Part shown: piece by piece, positions 12,401-40,100 of the stretch
Position numbering within the stretch: position 1 is the first letter of the stretch
How the letters are laid out: each line of letters begins with the position of its first letter
From: Colius striatus
Taxonomy: Eukaryota; Chordata; Aves; Coliiformes; Coliidae
Reading direction: 5' to 3'
Assembly: GCF_028858725.1 (NCBI RefSeq)
Contig: NC_084768.1
Coordinates: 4,509,853 to 4,573,852, forward strand
Length of the DNA: 64,000 nucleotides
The notes under the pieces: generated by a model
What the model was told of the DNA's origin: nothing
The model's input: only the letters and a program-made list of their open reading frames with translations
The model's database searches: none
Translations under genes and position numbers: made by a program

Positions 12401-12800
12401 ACAGGAAACAGATTTTTCACAGCAGAATGAAATCCCTCCATCATAAGTTTCAGGTTCTGCTGTGTGCTGAGGCTGAATAATGGACCTGAGAACGATTTCT
12501 TCTTTAAATTTACCTGAAAATGGTATGAAAATTATTTCAAACACCCTGAAATGTAAGAGAAAGAGGTGTAAGCGTTAGGAAAATCTGATTGTGGCTGCCT
12601 CGGTTTAGGCCTCGCCGTGGTACATGGGGCTGGTGGCCTCTGGCGCAGTGACAGCAGGAAACGATGCCCTAGGGATGGCTCGTGGGGTCACAGGCCCTGT
12701 CACCTCCCGCCACGTGCGTCGCAAATGGCATCCTGCCATTTGGCCTGCCGCCAAGGGCGCACGTTGCGGTGCTGCCAGGCAGCCCCTTCTGTCAGGAAGG
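9430..12800. other. Intergenic DNA between ANKRD13C and CTH
   Basis: About 3.4 kb of ordinary-composition DNA between the two CpG islands. Short open frames exist (for example 96-109 codons near 9.5-10.2 kb) but none resembles a known protein or has compelling exon borders. In human, the transcript HHLA3 starts divergently from ANKRD13C in this position. A donor-like aag|gtaggg at 9507-9515 could be the first exon end of a similar divergent non-coding transcript, but that is speculation. Confidence 0.6.
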
Positions 12801-12816
12801 GCTGCCCACGGTGCCT

Positions 12817-12911
12817 GTGCCCTGCTGGCCCGCTGCTTGCCCGTGTCCGTGCTCGTGCCCTGCTGGCCCGCTCTCGTGCCCATGCCTGTGCCCGTGCCCT
12901 GCTGGCCAGCT
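12817..12911 (+). repeat. Imperfect 38-39 bp tandem repeat, three copies
   Basis: The 18-mer gtgccctgctggcccgct occurs at 12817 and 12855, and with one change at 12894, giving a period of 38-39 bp. The intervening sequence is a loose mix of gtgcc/cgtgcc words. It lies just upstream of the CTH CpG-island promoter. Confidence 0.75.
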
Positions 12912-13145
12912 GTCTGCCCGTGCCCGCGCCCGCTCAGCCGGCGCCGCGCCCCCTGGCAGCCGCGCGGGCGGTACGGCAGCGAGGGGCCGCTCCTCGCCCT
13001 GCGGCGCGGGCGCCGCCCGGCCCCGTCCCGCCCCGCCCGCTGCAGCCAATGGGGGGCTGCGGCGAGGCCCCGCCCGCGCCGGGCCCCTCGGGGCAGCGGC
13101 AGTACCGGCGGCAGTCGGCGCGGCGCAGAGCGGAGCGGTCCGGCC

Positions 13146-28853
<15,708 letters not shown>

Positions 28854-29520
28854 TGTTTAAACTGGAACTTGGAACTGGATGAGATGGCTGAAGAAAAAAA
28901 AGCGAAAGCAAAACTGTTAATCATTTTCCTTTGAGAATTTAAATCCGTTCACCCCAACGCTGGATTCCTGAGGAGTGCCCACCTTATGCCCTTGGGTGTT
29001 CCCTGCTGCTGCGTGGCTGTGCCTGGCCTGTGCCCAGTGCACACAGCCCGTGCTCTGCTCTGCCTCTGTGTCTGTTGTATTGCAATCCCCTGCCTTTGGC
29101 ATTGATGCAGTCACAGGCTGTTTGGGAGCAGCTGTGGTGCACACTCAGGAAGGTTTTCCTGCTTCTCTCTTGGAGAGCAGTGTCTCGTTTGTCATGCTGC
29201 TGCTGCTGCAGGGCCACAGGAGTTTGGTGTCCCTGCTCCTCAGGATGCACAGTTACTCTTTCTCATCTGACCCAACAGTCCATCTGTTGATTTACCTTTA
29301 GATTTTTCTTTAATTAGGTTGGGAATATGGGTAAAGGCTTTTCCTGCTGTTAGTATTGTATGGAGTATTGAAAATGAAGCAAAATCCAATACCTGGTAAG
29401 CAATCATAACCTTCTAAAGAAGATGCTTTCCCTTAAAAAAAAAAGGTAACGTTAGCTGTAATGATTTGATTTATATTTGGAATTGGAATCCTTTTAATTA
29501 AAATTTGCTTTGCATTTCCC
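28854..29520 (+). other. CTH: CTH 3' UTR (inferred)
   Basis: The stretch from the CTH stop to the first good poly(A) signal, about 650 nt. It has mixed composition with an A-rich run at 29433-29444. Further poly(A)-like signals downstream (attaaa at 29660-29665) could give a longer form. Confidence 0.55.
29497..29502 (+). terminator. CTH: Candidate CTH poly(A) signal (ATTAAA)
   Basis: ATTAAA, the commonest variant hexamer, is followed at a proper distance by a GT-rich stretch (ctggtgtacagtggttttg, 29520-29538) that fits a downstream element. It is the first reasonable signal after the CTH stop codon. Confidence 0.5.
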
Positions 29521-32500
29521 TGGTGTACAGTGGTTTTGACATTTGCACAGACTACTTGCATTCAAAATCAGGTGGTGAAATGACCCTGGGTTTGTTTGAG
29601 TTTCCCCGATGAGGAAACGATGTCCTGGAAATGACATTAGGGAGGGATTTCTACGTGTAATTAAAATTAAGAGTGTGCTTTTTGTAGCGGGTCAATACAG
29701 CATGTCAGTGTGAGATGCAGAGCACAAAGACAATCCTATCAACCTGTCTAGGCCTTGTGCCTGCTGAGCAGTGAACAATTGTGTCTGTTGACACACAAGC
29801 TGGAATGGTTGTGATTATTTGTAATGATTAAATCCTGGGAAAACAGAGCTGGAAGCATGCAAAGGCAGCATACAGGTTTGCTTATTTGTACAGAGGTGTA
29901 TTACAAAAGCACCATGAGTAAGGTGTTAATGACTACGGGATGTCAGCTGCTGAGTGGTGTGAAACCCAGGAACTGACAAGTGGTGATGGAGAACCTCAAA
30001 GCCATTGCAGTTGTATTGTGTTAACCAGTAACCCCCCACACTAGCGAAAACCATCATCTCCTCCACCTTAATCTTCCTTTTAAATTGTCATGTTTGTGGT
30101 TACAACACTTTTTGACTGATTTAACTCCTGTGTTCCCAGTCTGGATAGCTCATGTAGTGTCTCCACCAAGGAGGCAATGAGTGAGGAACAGTGAGTGATG
30201 AACAATGAGTGATGGGCAGATTTAGAAAGGACAAACTGAAGATGTGCCTGTGAGGGATTGAGGGGGGATGTGAACTCCTCGCAGGACTGCTGGAGCCACC
30301 TCCTCCCTGCTTGCAGTAAAAAGGGGAGCAGCTTGCATTTTGCCCCTTCCCAGGAGATCAGGAACCAGAAGTAATTTTTACATTATTGTTTATTCATCTG
30401 AATATCCTTGAGCAGTGTTTCCAAATTAGATCACCAATGCCCAAATAAGATTTCACCGAGCCATCGAACACAGGCGCTGCCACACTGCAGGGGCTCGGGT
30501 CAGGGCTGGTGGGGAAGGGAGAGCTGAGTCCTGGGAGGCTGAACTGCACCTTGAGGCTGGGGAGGAGCAAGAAATGAACACAAGGGAGTCCTGGGGCAGA
30601 AGCCAGTCAAGTTTTCAGGGTTGCTGTGTGAAGCAGAGTTACAGTCAGGATGCCCTTCCTTCTGTGGAGGTTTCCCCGAGTGCAGCACACAAAGCTGCTG
30701 GCTGCACCCCTCTGGAGGAGCTGCCATCCCAGCACTCGGCATGTTGGCCCTGATGGGGCCACTGGCTTCAGGGCCAGGCTTGGGCAGGCTCAGGGAGGTT
30801 GCTGGGTGGGGCTTGGGGATTGGTTTAGTTTTTCTTGCTCCTCCACAATGTGAGTTTCTGGTTACACCAGGTTGGCAGTAGAAGGTCTGTCCACAGGAAG
30901 TTTCTCAGATACATGTGCTTTGCTGGTAGATGTCACTGCATTGTGCAGTGAGCTCCAGGTCCTGGCGTGGGAGTGGGTTTGGCTGTTTGCAAAGGGGCAC
31001 GAGGATCTAATTTCAATCAAGAGGATCTCCTGTGGAATGAACAGCTTGTGTGCTTCCTGTTCTTTCATTGCCACCTTCTGCAGCCATGAGTTTCCTTTAT
31101 ACCAGTTATTTGAGGAAGGACAGACAAAACAGCCAGCACCTAAATTCTCAAAGAATTGTTCAGTGATTCTCTTAACAGAAGTGAAATCAGCCCGAAGTTT
31201 TCTTGAAGGTTGTCCTCCCCGTGACCAGGGGCTGGCCTTGCACTGGACCTGCCAGATACTGGTCTCCTCGTGGGGAGGAGATGAAGCGAGTGGAAGGAGA
31301 ACACGGTGAGCTGATTATACATCTGAACAGAAGGTAATCCTTTGAGATCTCTAAATGTCTGTTCTTTCTTTGACTTCCCTGAAGTCATCCCATCTGCCCC
31401 TTCCCACAGGCCAACTCCAGATACATCATGTATTTCACAGATCACATTCTGAAGTTGAAAGGGTGAGTGTCATCCTTTGATTAGATTTTGCAGATGTGGA
31501 TTCAGATTGTGTTACACTTCAAGGGGAATTTCCTTTTCATGTTGAGGCCCAGGTCACACTCATATCGAGCAAAGATTACATTTGTTCCCTGGAAAAGAAT
31601 GATGTAGTACTAAGGCTAGAAATAAGCCAAATTAAACCATGTCTGCTGTGAGGAACTGCAGCCTGCAAGGGGGCTGAATGACCTTAGGGGGAGGGCAGAG
31701 GCAATGTGGAAATCCAGCCTGGAGTTACAGTCTGGTCCTGGCCCTGTGAGTGCGATGTGCTCTAAGTCTGCATGGTGAGGGATGGCAAAAGGGTCCTTGT
31801 CCTTACATGGATGGGATGTACCAAGGAGAGGGGATGTCTCAGACATACAGGGGAGCAGAGCTGCCTTCGACACTGAGAGCTCTGCCAGCGCCTACTCCTC
31901 CTCTGCAGTGCACAGACCCCCTGGCCCACTGGCAGGGCAGCGTGGGGCTGCAGGGCAGGAGTGGGGCTATGGGGCAGAGGGGCACCTCCACAGGAGGTTT
32001 TGGGGCTGCTGCTGCCCTTGTGCTGCATGGAGTGGGTTCTGTGCTGGCTTGCTGCCTGCCAGGGGTCAGCACCTCCTGTGCTCTCCCTCAGCCTTGGATT
32101 CCCCTAAATTGAGCTTTTTTTTGGCATTTATCTTCTGCAGTCACAGCTCCAACCATTCGATGAAAGGCTTTTCTGTTTTCCAGCCATAGCACAGCCAAGA
32201 GCTGTACTGCATTAGTCACAACAGTTCTTAGAAACTTCCAGCTTTTACTTACAGGAAAGTTGCTGTAACTGAAATCCACTTTATCATCTTTATATAAACT
32301 TGTGTACATAGGCAGTGTCAAGTGACACCCTGCATACTTTCCATTTCAGTGGAGACACTTGCCCATTTTGCAGATCTGTGGACTGGCCCTTGGCTGTCAC
32401 CTCCAGCCATGAGCACAGACATATGAAGATGCTTTGTCTCATCCTGCTGCTGTGGGTCTGTGTCAGAGCATGAGCTGGGAAATGGCAGCTCAGAGTCCTG

Positions 32501-35500
32501 CTTGTTTATGTATTTGATGCACTCAAAGGCATTAACTCCAGCAAAGCAGATGCACTTTTGTATTGGTAGGGCTTCCTAACCATTGCAGGCGTGTCTTTGT
32601 GAAACACTAAAATGAGTTTGAGCCTGATAAGTGCTTCATAATTTCTTTATCTGTTATTGTGTGCTGTAGCTGACTTACAAATGCAATTTTTATTCCTCCC
32701 TTTTATTGTCTTCCATTAGGAAAATGTTGATTCCCTCCTGACTTGCTAAAAAGCCAGGTGGTGTAAAATGGAAATAGATCCGTGGCTCTTGCCCTGCCAG
32801 CCTCACCATGGCCAAACCCAGCTCTGGGTCCCCAGTTTCCCTTGGCTCAGCTCGTGCCCAGGTGAGGGCACCTCGGTCTCTGCAGACACTGGGGTCTCTC
32901 GGGGAGGTGCTGGGCTTGGAGGTGCATCCCCAAGTGGAAAGAAAGGGAAAGATCTGATGAAACGAGATGTTTTGAGCCTAACACCATTCTGAATGGGAAT
33001 GGGAGCAGACGGCTGCCTCTTCTCCAGCTCCCCGCCAGCCCTCTGCAGCCATGGGCTTCCCCTGCTCCCACATCCACACACCCCACTTGTTTTCCTTGCT
33101 CTAAGGCTGAGCAGCATTCTCATATCTGCAACACAGCTCACAGAAATAGGAATAAGAATGTATATGTTTTGGAAAAACAAGACTTAAGCACGGGGACTCC
33201 TGGCTCCTTGCTCCTGGCAGCCTGCAGCACTGAGCCCTCTCCCAGTTGGGCGTGAGAAACAAATCCCAGTCCTTCACTCCACAGTTGGGGTTGCATGCAA
33301 TTAAAGCTGGTGCAGTCTTGCAGTGCAGTTCTGCTGTTTACAGAAAGAAAAACACCCAATGAGCAAAGCTTATTAATTGAGAGTATTTCATCTACAGATA
33401 TCGAGTTCTTTTAGGAATCACAGAGGGTTCTGCAATCGTTTCCTATCACTTGTAATTAAGTTGGCCAGTAGAAGTTTGAGGTACACTTCTTGTGTGTGGA
33501 GTGCTGAGCAAGCAGCTTCTAAACAGCCTAAAGATACTGCATCTGCATTAGTGCCTAGAATTCGTGACCAAACTGGAGGGCATGACTAGAATCTCACCTG
33601 TGTCCTGAGTAAATATCAAGGTTGTTTGGAATTAATAAATGAAGGTTGAACAGCTTTTTGGCTGATGTGGCAAGTGGGAGGACTCGAAGCTGCACTGCTG
33701 TGGAGGTGGCACTAAGGTGTCTCGTTTTTGCCCGTCCTTGGGGAATGCTGCGTTAACTTTTTGAATGAAACCCCAAAAGTTCTTTTTTTCCCTGCTCTTC
33801 TGACTAGTGCTCCCCTCCTGGGTCCTCATCCTCCCAGGGACACACAAATCCACCTGCCAAGCCAAGGCTGGAGGAGCAGAGATGCTGCGGGTGGGAAGGT
33901 TTGTTGAGGCACCAGCAAGACTCGTGTCTCAGAGAATGCTCCAGCAGGACTCCACCTGCACACAGCTAATTCCTAAATCACTTTTCCTCCTTCCTGGAAG
34001 ATTTGTGCCTGATTTATCATCTCTGCAGTTATTAACATTAGATATTTATTTAAGTGTATTTCTAAAAGACAGAGATGTACTTGCTGGATCCCAAATGTGT
34101 GATTGTTAGAGTAGAGCAAGAAAATGACGATTGCTATTTCCCTGAGAAACTGGATACCTGCATTTCTGAGGGTACTCTGTAAATTCAAGCCTAAATTGCA
34201 TTTCACTCTTGGAAAATGTGTTGCAGTTCTTAGTGGCAGTAATATTTACCTAAAGTTCAACAGTATGAAGTCCAGATTGTTTTCTGCACTCCAGAGCAAA
34301 TCCCATCTGGTTACCCAGATGTACATTTTTCTTGACTTCTTCAAGTAACTGTCCATGATCAGTTTATTTAGATTTACAGAATCCTCACTCTGGAGTCCAC
34401 TATATTTAGCAGAGACAATCACGCTGCCCATAGCAGCTTTGTCCTGGATTCATCCTTTGGCAGATGAGCTGGAAAGGCTCCTCCGGGGTCCCGTATAAGG
34501 AGTGGGAATATCCACTCTGCCCTGCTCCCCTCTGTGATTTATAGCCCAGCTGTGAATATTGTTTCAGAAGTTTAGGCCAGTTCCAAGGCCCAATGGTGGG
34601 CAAAGTCTTTCATCATGTATTTATTGTGTCTGAGCGTGTGAACTGTTTGCACGTCTCTCGTCTCTCTCTGACACATCGGCACCTTTTTATCCCCCAGCCC
34701 CGCTGTGCTACTGACCTGGGGGAAGGCAGAGGGGCTGGGGCCAGAGGATGGGTTGAGACCTGTGCTCAGTCCTACCAACAGTGTAAGACAATGCAGGTCT
34801 CACAACTTCTCAGTGAGTATGGCTATTTCTTAGCAAACCACCAAGCACTCGGAGTCCAGCACAAAGCTATCCTCGGCTTCGCCTTTCTCGGCAGCTGATA
34901 GGGACAAACTGGGTGCTAGAGGAAATCCTAAGGGCTGCATTTCCTTTCCCAAGCACATGAGGTGCTGCTGTACCTGTCAGAAATCACGGGGCCTGAGTGC
35001 AAGCTGGGAACGGCAGCTGGGGCAGATCCTTTCCCTAGTCTGCACAGGGTGCTGCACCCACCGTTGCACCTGCTGGTCTGTACACGTGCATTTCACCCCA
35101 ATGGACCTTCATCCAGATCGGCTGCAGCGTTTGGGTAGGAAAGTTTAATAGTTAGTGGTTCTTTTTAATATCTCCATGGCTGCCTGTATTTCCAAGATGC
35201 CTCTGTTGTGTTCTCACCACAGCACAATTATCAACACGGTAATCACTGACTTTAAAAGGCTTCGTGTGTTTCACGAGAGCAACATGAGATCCGTGAAGAA
35301 TGGAGTGAAAGTCCATTTCAGCTGGGAGTATTTCCCAAGAGAGCGTGTCACAAAGGCTCTGAGGATGAAGAAAATCTTTATATTTAGATTATGCTAATCA
35401 TTTATCTCTTCTCCTCTTCTAAGCTTTCATGAGGACAGATGAACGTAAAAGGAATTCTTTCGCTTGGACACATAAAGAAGAGCAGAAACAGATCGGTTCC

Positions 35501-36959
35501 AGCCACAAGTGATGTTTTCTGTTCCCAGGCTTCGTTTCAGAGTTGGTACGCCCGCTTTTGGGAAGGGATTTCATCCAAGCAGCAAGTTCACAGCCAGTTT
35601 CAGCGACACGTTGAGGAAATGAGAAGTTGAGACTTAAAATTTAGAAACACTACCATTTGAGATATCAAAATAGATGGTTGTCTGAAGAGAGAAGGATTTG
35701 AGAAAGTCAGGTGAAGATACTTCTGCTTGTGGGCAAAACAGAAAAGACAGTGAATGTGAAAAGAAGTAAAGACAGAGAGTTAAAGTAAAACCAAAAGCAA
35801 TCAGATACCCCAAAAGCTAAAAGTTTCTCTAGGTTTGGCTTGTTGAACGTTATTGTAACTTGTTGCATTTTAGATGGAGCGTATTCTCCTTGGACTCATT
35901 TCGTGTTTCCTACAGGGGCACATTCTGACCTGTGGCCTGAGGGCTGTGGTGGGTTCGGCTTCATATTGAAGCCGTTTTGTGTTCCCCACTTCCACAAAGC
36001 AATGACTGCACATTGAGTTCTTACTGACCCAAGTCCCAGAGCCCTTCCTGCTGCCTCCTTCTCTTTGCAGCCTCCCCAAAATTGCCATGTTGCTGGTGCC
36101 TCTTCTGCTGCAACCTCACATGAAAAATGAAGTAAATGAGCTTAATGACCAGCTCAGTTTCCCCACGAGAAAGATGGCCTTCCTGAAAGAATGGTTTTGG
36201 TTTGTTTGCTTGAAATGAGAGTTTAAGTAGCAAATTGAAATCCACTGCAAAGCACTGCCCTCCTTTCCTCCTTCCCTCCCTGCCTGCCTTCCAGAAATGC
36301 CTGAGCACGGAGAATTGGGCCAGTGACCTCCTTCACACGTGGGTCTTCATTGCTGCTATTGCCTTTTCCAAAGGCTTGCTTTGGAACAGCTTGCCCACAG
36401 TAGTTCTAATTTTTAGAGATACGTCTCAGGTGGCAAAATTCACTGTTCATCCCCAATGCTGAAATATGGTGGGTTTTTTTCTATTATATGTGAAAACCAT
36501 ACTGAAATCTACCTTTGGCTTGGTTTTTTTTTTCCCCTTGGAAACAAATTTCTTGCCAACTTGGCCGTTGGGCTCAGTATAATTAATGAGAACTCCCCCT
36601 GAGACTCAAAGAAACAAAGGCCTCCATTTACAGCAAAGGTTAAATTCGATTTGCTCCTTATTAAATCCATTCTTCAAAGAAAAATCAAAGCAGGATGTTT
36701 TAGCAGAGACAAACGGTGCTGTGCATCTCTTCTGTCCCCATCCAGAGGGTCAGCACAGCTGATGTCCCCACATCCCGAGGCACCTGCTGCTGTCGCGCTG
36801 GCGTTGCCCAGCCCTGCTCCAGCTCCTTGTGCCAGGGAGCATCCCTGGGAACGGGGCCATCTGCTCCAGCACTGCCTGCAGAGCCTTGTGCACACAGCCC
36901 ACTCCTGAGTGGATGGACCTGTGCTGGGAGCTGGGTAATGAGCTCTGCGGGGACACGCA

Positions 36960-37105
36960 GGGGAGAGCGAGTGCTGATTTAATCAATTACCTGCATTACT
37001 GTAAGTGGACAGGTACTATTTCATTACCTATTGAGAAATGAGCTCTATTGATCCTGTTAATAAAGGAGATGGGGCTTTCCATTAGGAGGCTGTGAAGCAG
37101 ATAAT
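36960..37105. promoter_or_regulatory. Candidate conserved non-coding element, AT-rich with homeodomain motifs
   Basis: An AT-rich island inside GC-rich DNA. It includes tgatttaatcaattacc at 36975-36991 and taatgag at 37102-37108, with several ATTA/TAAT and TGATT words and no coding frame. The composition and motif density resemble developmental enhancers. No conservation data are available here. Confidence 0.3.
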
Positions 37106-40100
37106 GAGGCAGCAGCTTTCCTCTGCCCTCAGATATTCAGGTACGTCGCTTTTTACCGTCTCCTTGAGTGTGATCATTTTTGACACCAAATTTCCCCCTT
37201 CAGAAAAGACATGAACTTCATCTCACCAAAACCCTTCTCCTGCAATCTCCCCGCACGTTGTGTGCTCTCATGTAGCACAGCTGCTGAGGCAGAGCATCCT
37301 TTCTGCCTTTGAGGCTTAAACCAGAGCCCTTTAATGTGAAGATGGCTGCAGGAGCTGGTAGAGCTGGAGCCACATGTAGTGTTTCCAGGGCTTCTGCAGG
37401 CAGACAAGCCCAGTGTGGAAACGAAGGCTCTTTCGCAGCTGTATTTCAGAGCTGCTAAAATGTCCACACAGCAACTCCTCTGCAGTCCTCTGAGGCCCCT
37501 CTGACAGCCAGAGGAGCTGCCTGTGCACCAGCCAGGTGCGTGAGCTGGAGAACTCCCTCTCGATGGGGTCACGGTGCCCTGTGGGGATCCAGCAGCTGCA
37601 GCATCCCTACCCAGGGCACGCAAATATTTGCAGGGTGAAAATACATCCTTATCCTACCATCTTCTATATGAAGCCTCTTGCTTGTGTTTGTTTAGCTATG
37701 TTGAACTGAGAGAGCTGCGAGTAGGAGACTCACATGAAGCCTATTTCTTTTAATCCCTCACTGTCATTTTAAAACTTGGAGATATATTATTTCCAGCCCT
37801 TCGATTTCCTTTGTTCTAAATCCCAGTTTGTGTTTTCTTTAAAAGGTTATGCTAACACGAATCAAAAGGCCCACAAGTCAGTTTGCAAGTTTTGCTGCCA
37901 GCCCTTAATGACCTGCTAAAAATAACGTGAATGATTCATCTCCTAATCTATGGAAACGGTAGTTATTTGTCCTTGGCAACTCTCTTGGGTTTGGTTTTGG
38001 GCCACAGGAGATGACAAATATTAGCAAATCAAGGAATACTGAAGTTACTTCTTTGTGTTTCAGGGGAATGACAATACTTTCTACAAACCCAGGGGGGCTT
38101 TCTGTGGCCATGGGGGAAGGTTCAGGCCCTCTGGGGAAGGTCTCAGGCCTTCTCAGACCTGTGGTCCAAAATAATAATGTCATTTTCTAGACAGAAATGT
38201 TTGAACAGAAATATTCTAAACAGTGTGTTCAAGGAGCCCTGCAATGCTCCATATTGTTGAATCTTTCAGTAAGGGCTGCTTAAATGTCCCAGTAAGAAAA
38301 CAAGGGCTGTGGAATAACTTCTTTTTAATTGAAATATATTCATTGGATTTGTTAAAGCTGTTCAGGTTTTAATTCCACGCCCCCTGAAGACCTGCAGCAA
38401 ACCCCATTGCAAAGGTTTCACAGCACCAGCCTTTGTCTGACCCTGGCCCTGCAGCAATGTGCTAAATGGCTCCAGTTCAGGCTCTTCCTGCAGTGCAAAT
38501 CCACAGTTTCTCTGGGAGAGGGGCTGGGAAAGCCAACTCCTCTCACAAGGTTGTGCTGTGTTTTAGCTGGATTTGGTTGGATTTGGTTAGAGAAGAGGAT
38601 TACTGGGTTAGAAAAGTCTACTCAGGCTGACCATAAGATTTGTCCTTCTGTCCATAATCCTTTTCAGTTGTGCCTGGGGAGCATTGACTATTTTTATCTT
38701 CGCTGTGCTGGGATGGGACTGTGTTGCACACAAACAGCTGTGCTCACGTGTAAACCAGACAGCTCATTCCTTACTAAATGAACATGAAGCCACCAGGTCT
38801 CTTGTCCTGTGTGAAGTTTGGGCATCATGAGCAGAGTGAAGCTGCCGGCTGAGCCGGTGCTGAGCAGCTCCCAATGCACCCCAAGATGAAATTTGTTTGC
38901 AGATTGTTTCGCATCTGCCTACTGAAAATAAATAGACTTTCAGAAATCTGCAGGGGCTTGTGAATGTCTCCTTAATGGGGGGGAAAAAAAAGTCTGTTTC
39001 CTCAAGTAACCAATTTACTCTCTGTAATTTAATCTTCCCCATTAATGTCAAGCTGCCGAGGCCATCAGGAGGCGGCTGCGGGCCCGAGTTGGGGGCTGCT
39101 GAAGTGAGGAGTGAGGGATCCCTGCCAGGCTCCCCGGGGCTGGGAACAGCAGCTGTGCACCAGGGGGGACCCCTCGGAGCTGAACAATGCGGACTGGAAA
39201 AAAACATGGATCAAGAAAGTTGTCATCCGAGTTGTCTTTGTCACAGATGGTTTAAACCAGAAGGTAACTCAGAATCAAAGGACTTGGAAAAGCACCAAGT
39301 GTTTGCAGATGGAACTAACAGAGCTGGGGGGTCTCACCTGGAGTACTTAGAGCCAGAAAATATTCCAATGAATGAAAAGAGGCGTAAAGCATGCAGAATC
39401 AAAACGTCCTTCTGAAACCCTGTTTATGTAAGATGTGCTTTTTATCACAGTGCCGAGGAAGGAGAAAGTGGTTGTGTTTAACTGTGTAACACAAATATTT
39501 ACATAACTCCAGAACTTCCACAGCTTCTCTGAGTCTGCCTTGGAAAGCCTGTCAGGAGGTTTCCTGCAGGTTTTGACATCTTCCTAGAGCCCCAAGCCAT
39601 CGTCGGGAGCAGCTCACACACTGCAGGGCAGAGGGAGCTCTGTCATTGGGTTCAGGAGCAACTTGACCTCACGCTCTGAGCATCTCTGGCTGTCAACTGG
39701 AGACACATGTACGAGAGGAGAAGAACAAACCAGACATGACAGTCAGGTTCTGGGTCTTAGCAACCAGCAGGATGATGGAGTTGTCCTCAGTCATTGCAAA
39801 AAGAGCCACAAAAATGGGTGGAGGGATTGACGTGGAAATGATCTGGTGGGTTGGAGAGGAGTTCAGAGACACACCGTGAATTTAACCTTGGCTACCATGG
39901 GAAGAAAACAAAAGGAGACAAGATGTCAGAACAGATACAGACAACAGCATGAAAGGCAGCTGGCAGGGAAAGGCAGCAGAGGATGTCCACATGCTGCAGT
40001 CAGGAGGGTGGTTCTGAGCTGAGATGAGTTAGGGTCGGAGCCGGGTAACTACTGTTGCTGCTCCTGCCTGAGCTGCTGTTGCTGAAGTGGCTGTTTCCCG

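Noticed and set aside
13049-13145. Upstream ATG at 13049 in the CTH promoter
   Set aside because: It overlaps the CCAAT box, so it probably lies upstream of the transcription start; it is also out of frame with CTH.
30872-31309. 145-codon plus-strand frame
   Set aside because: No recognisable domain, no repeat or splice support; one such frame is expected by chance in moderately GC-rich DNA of this length.
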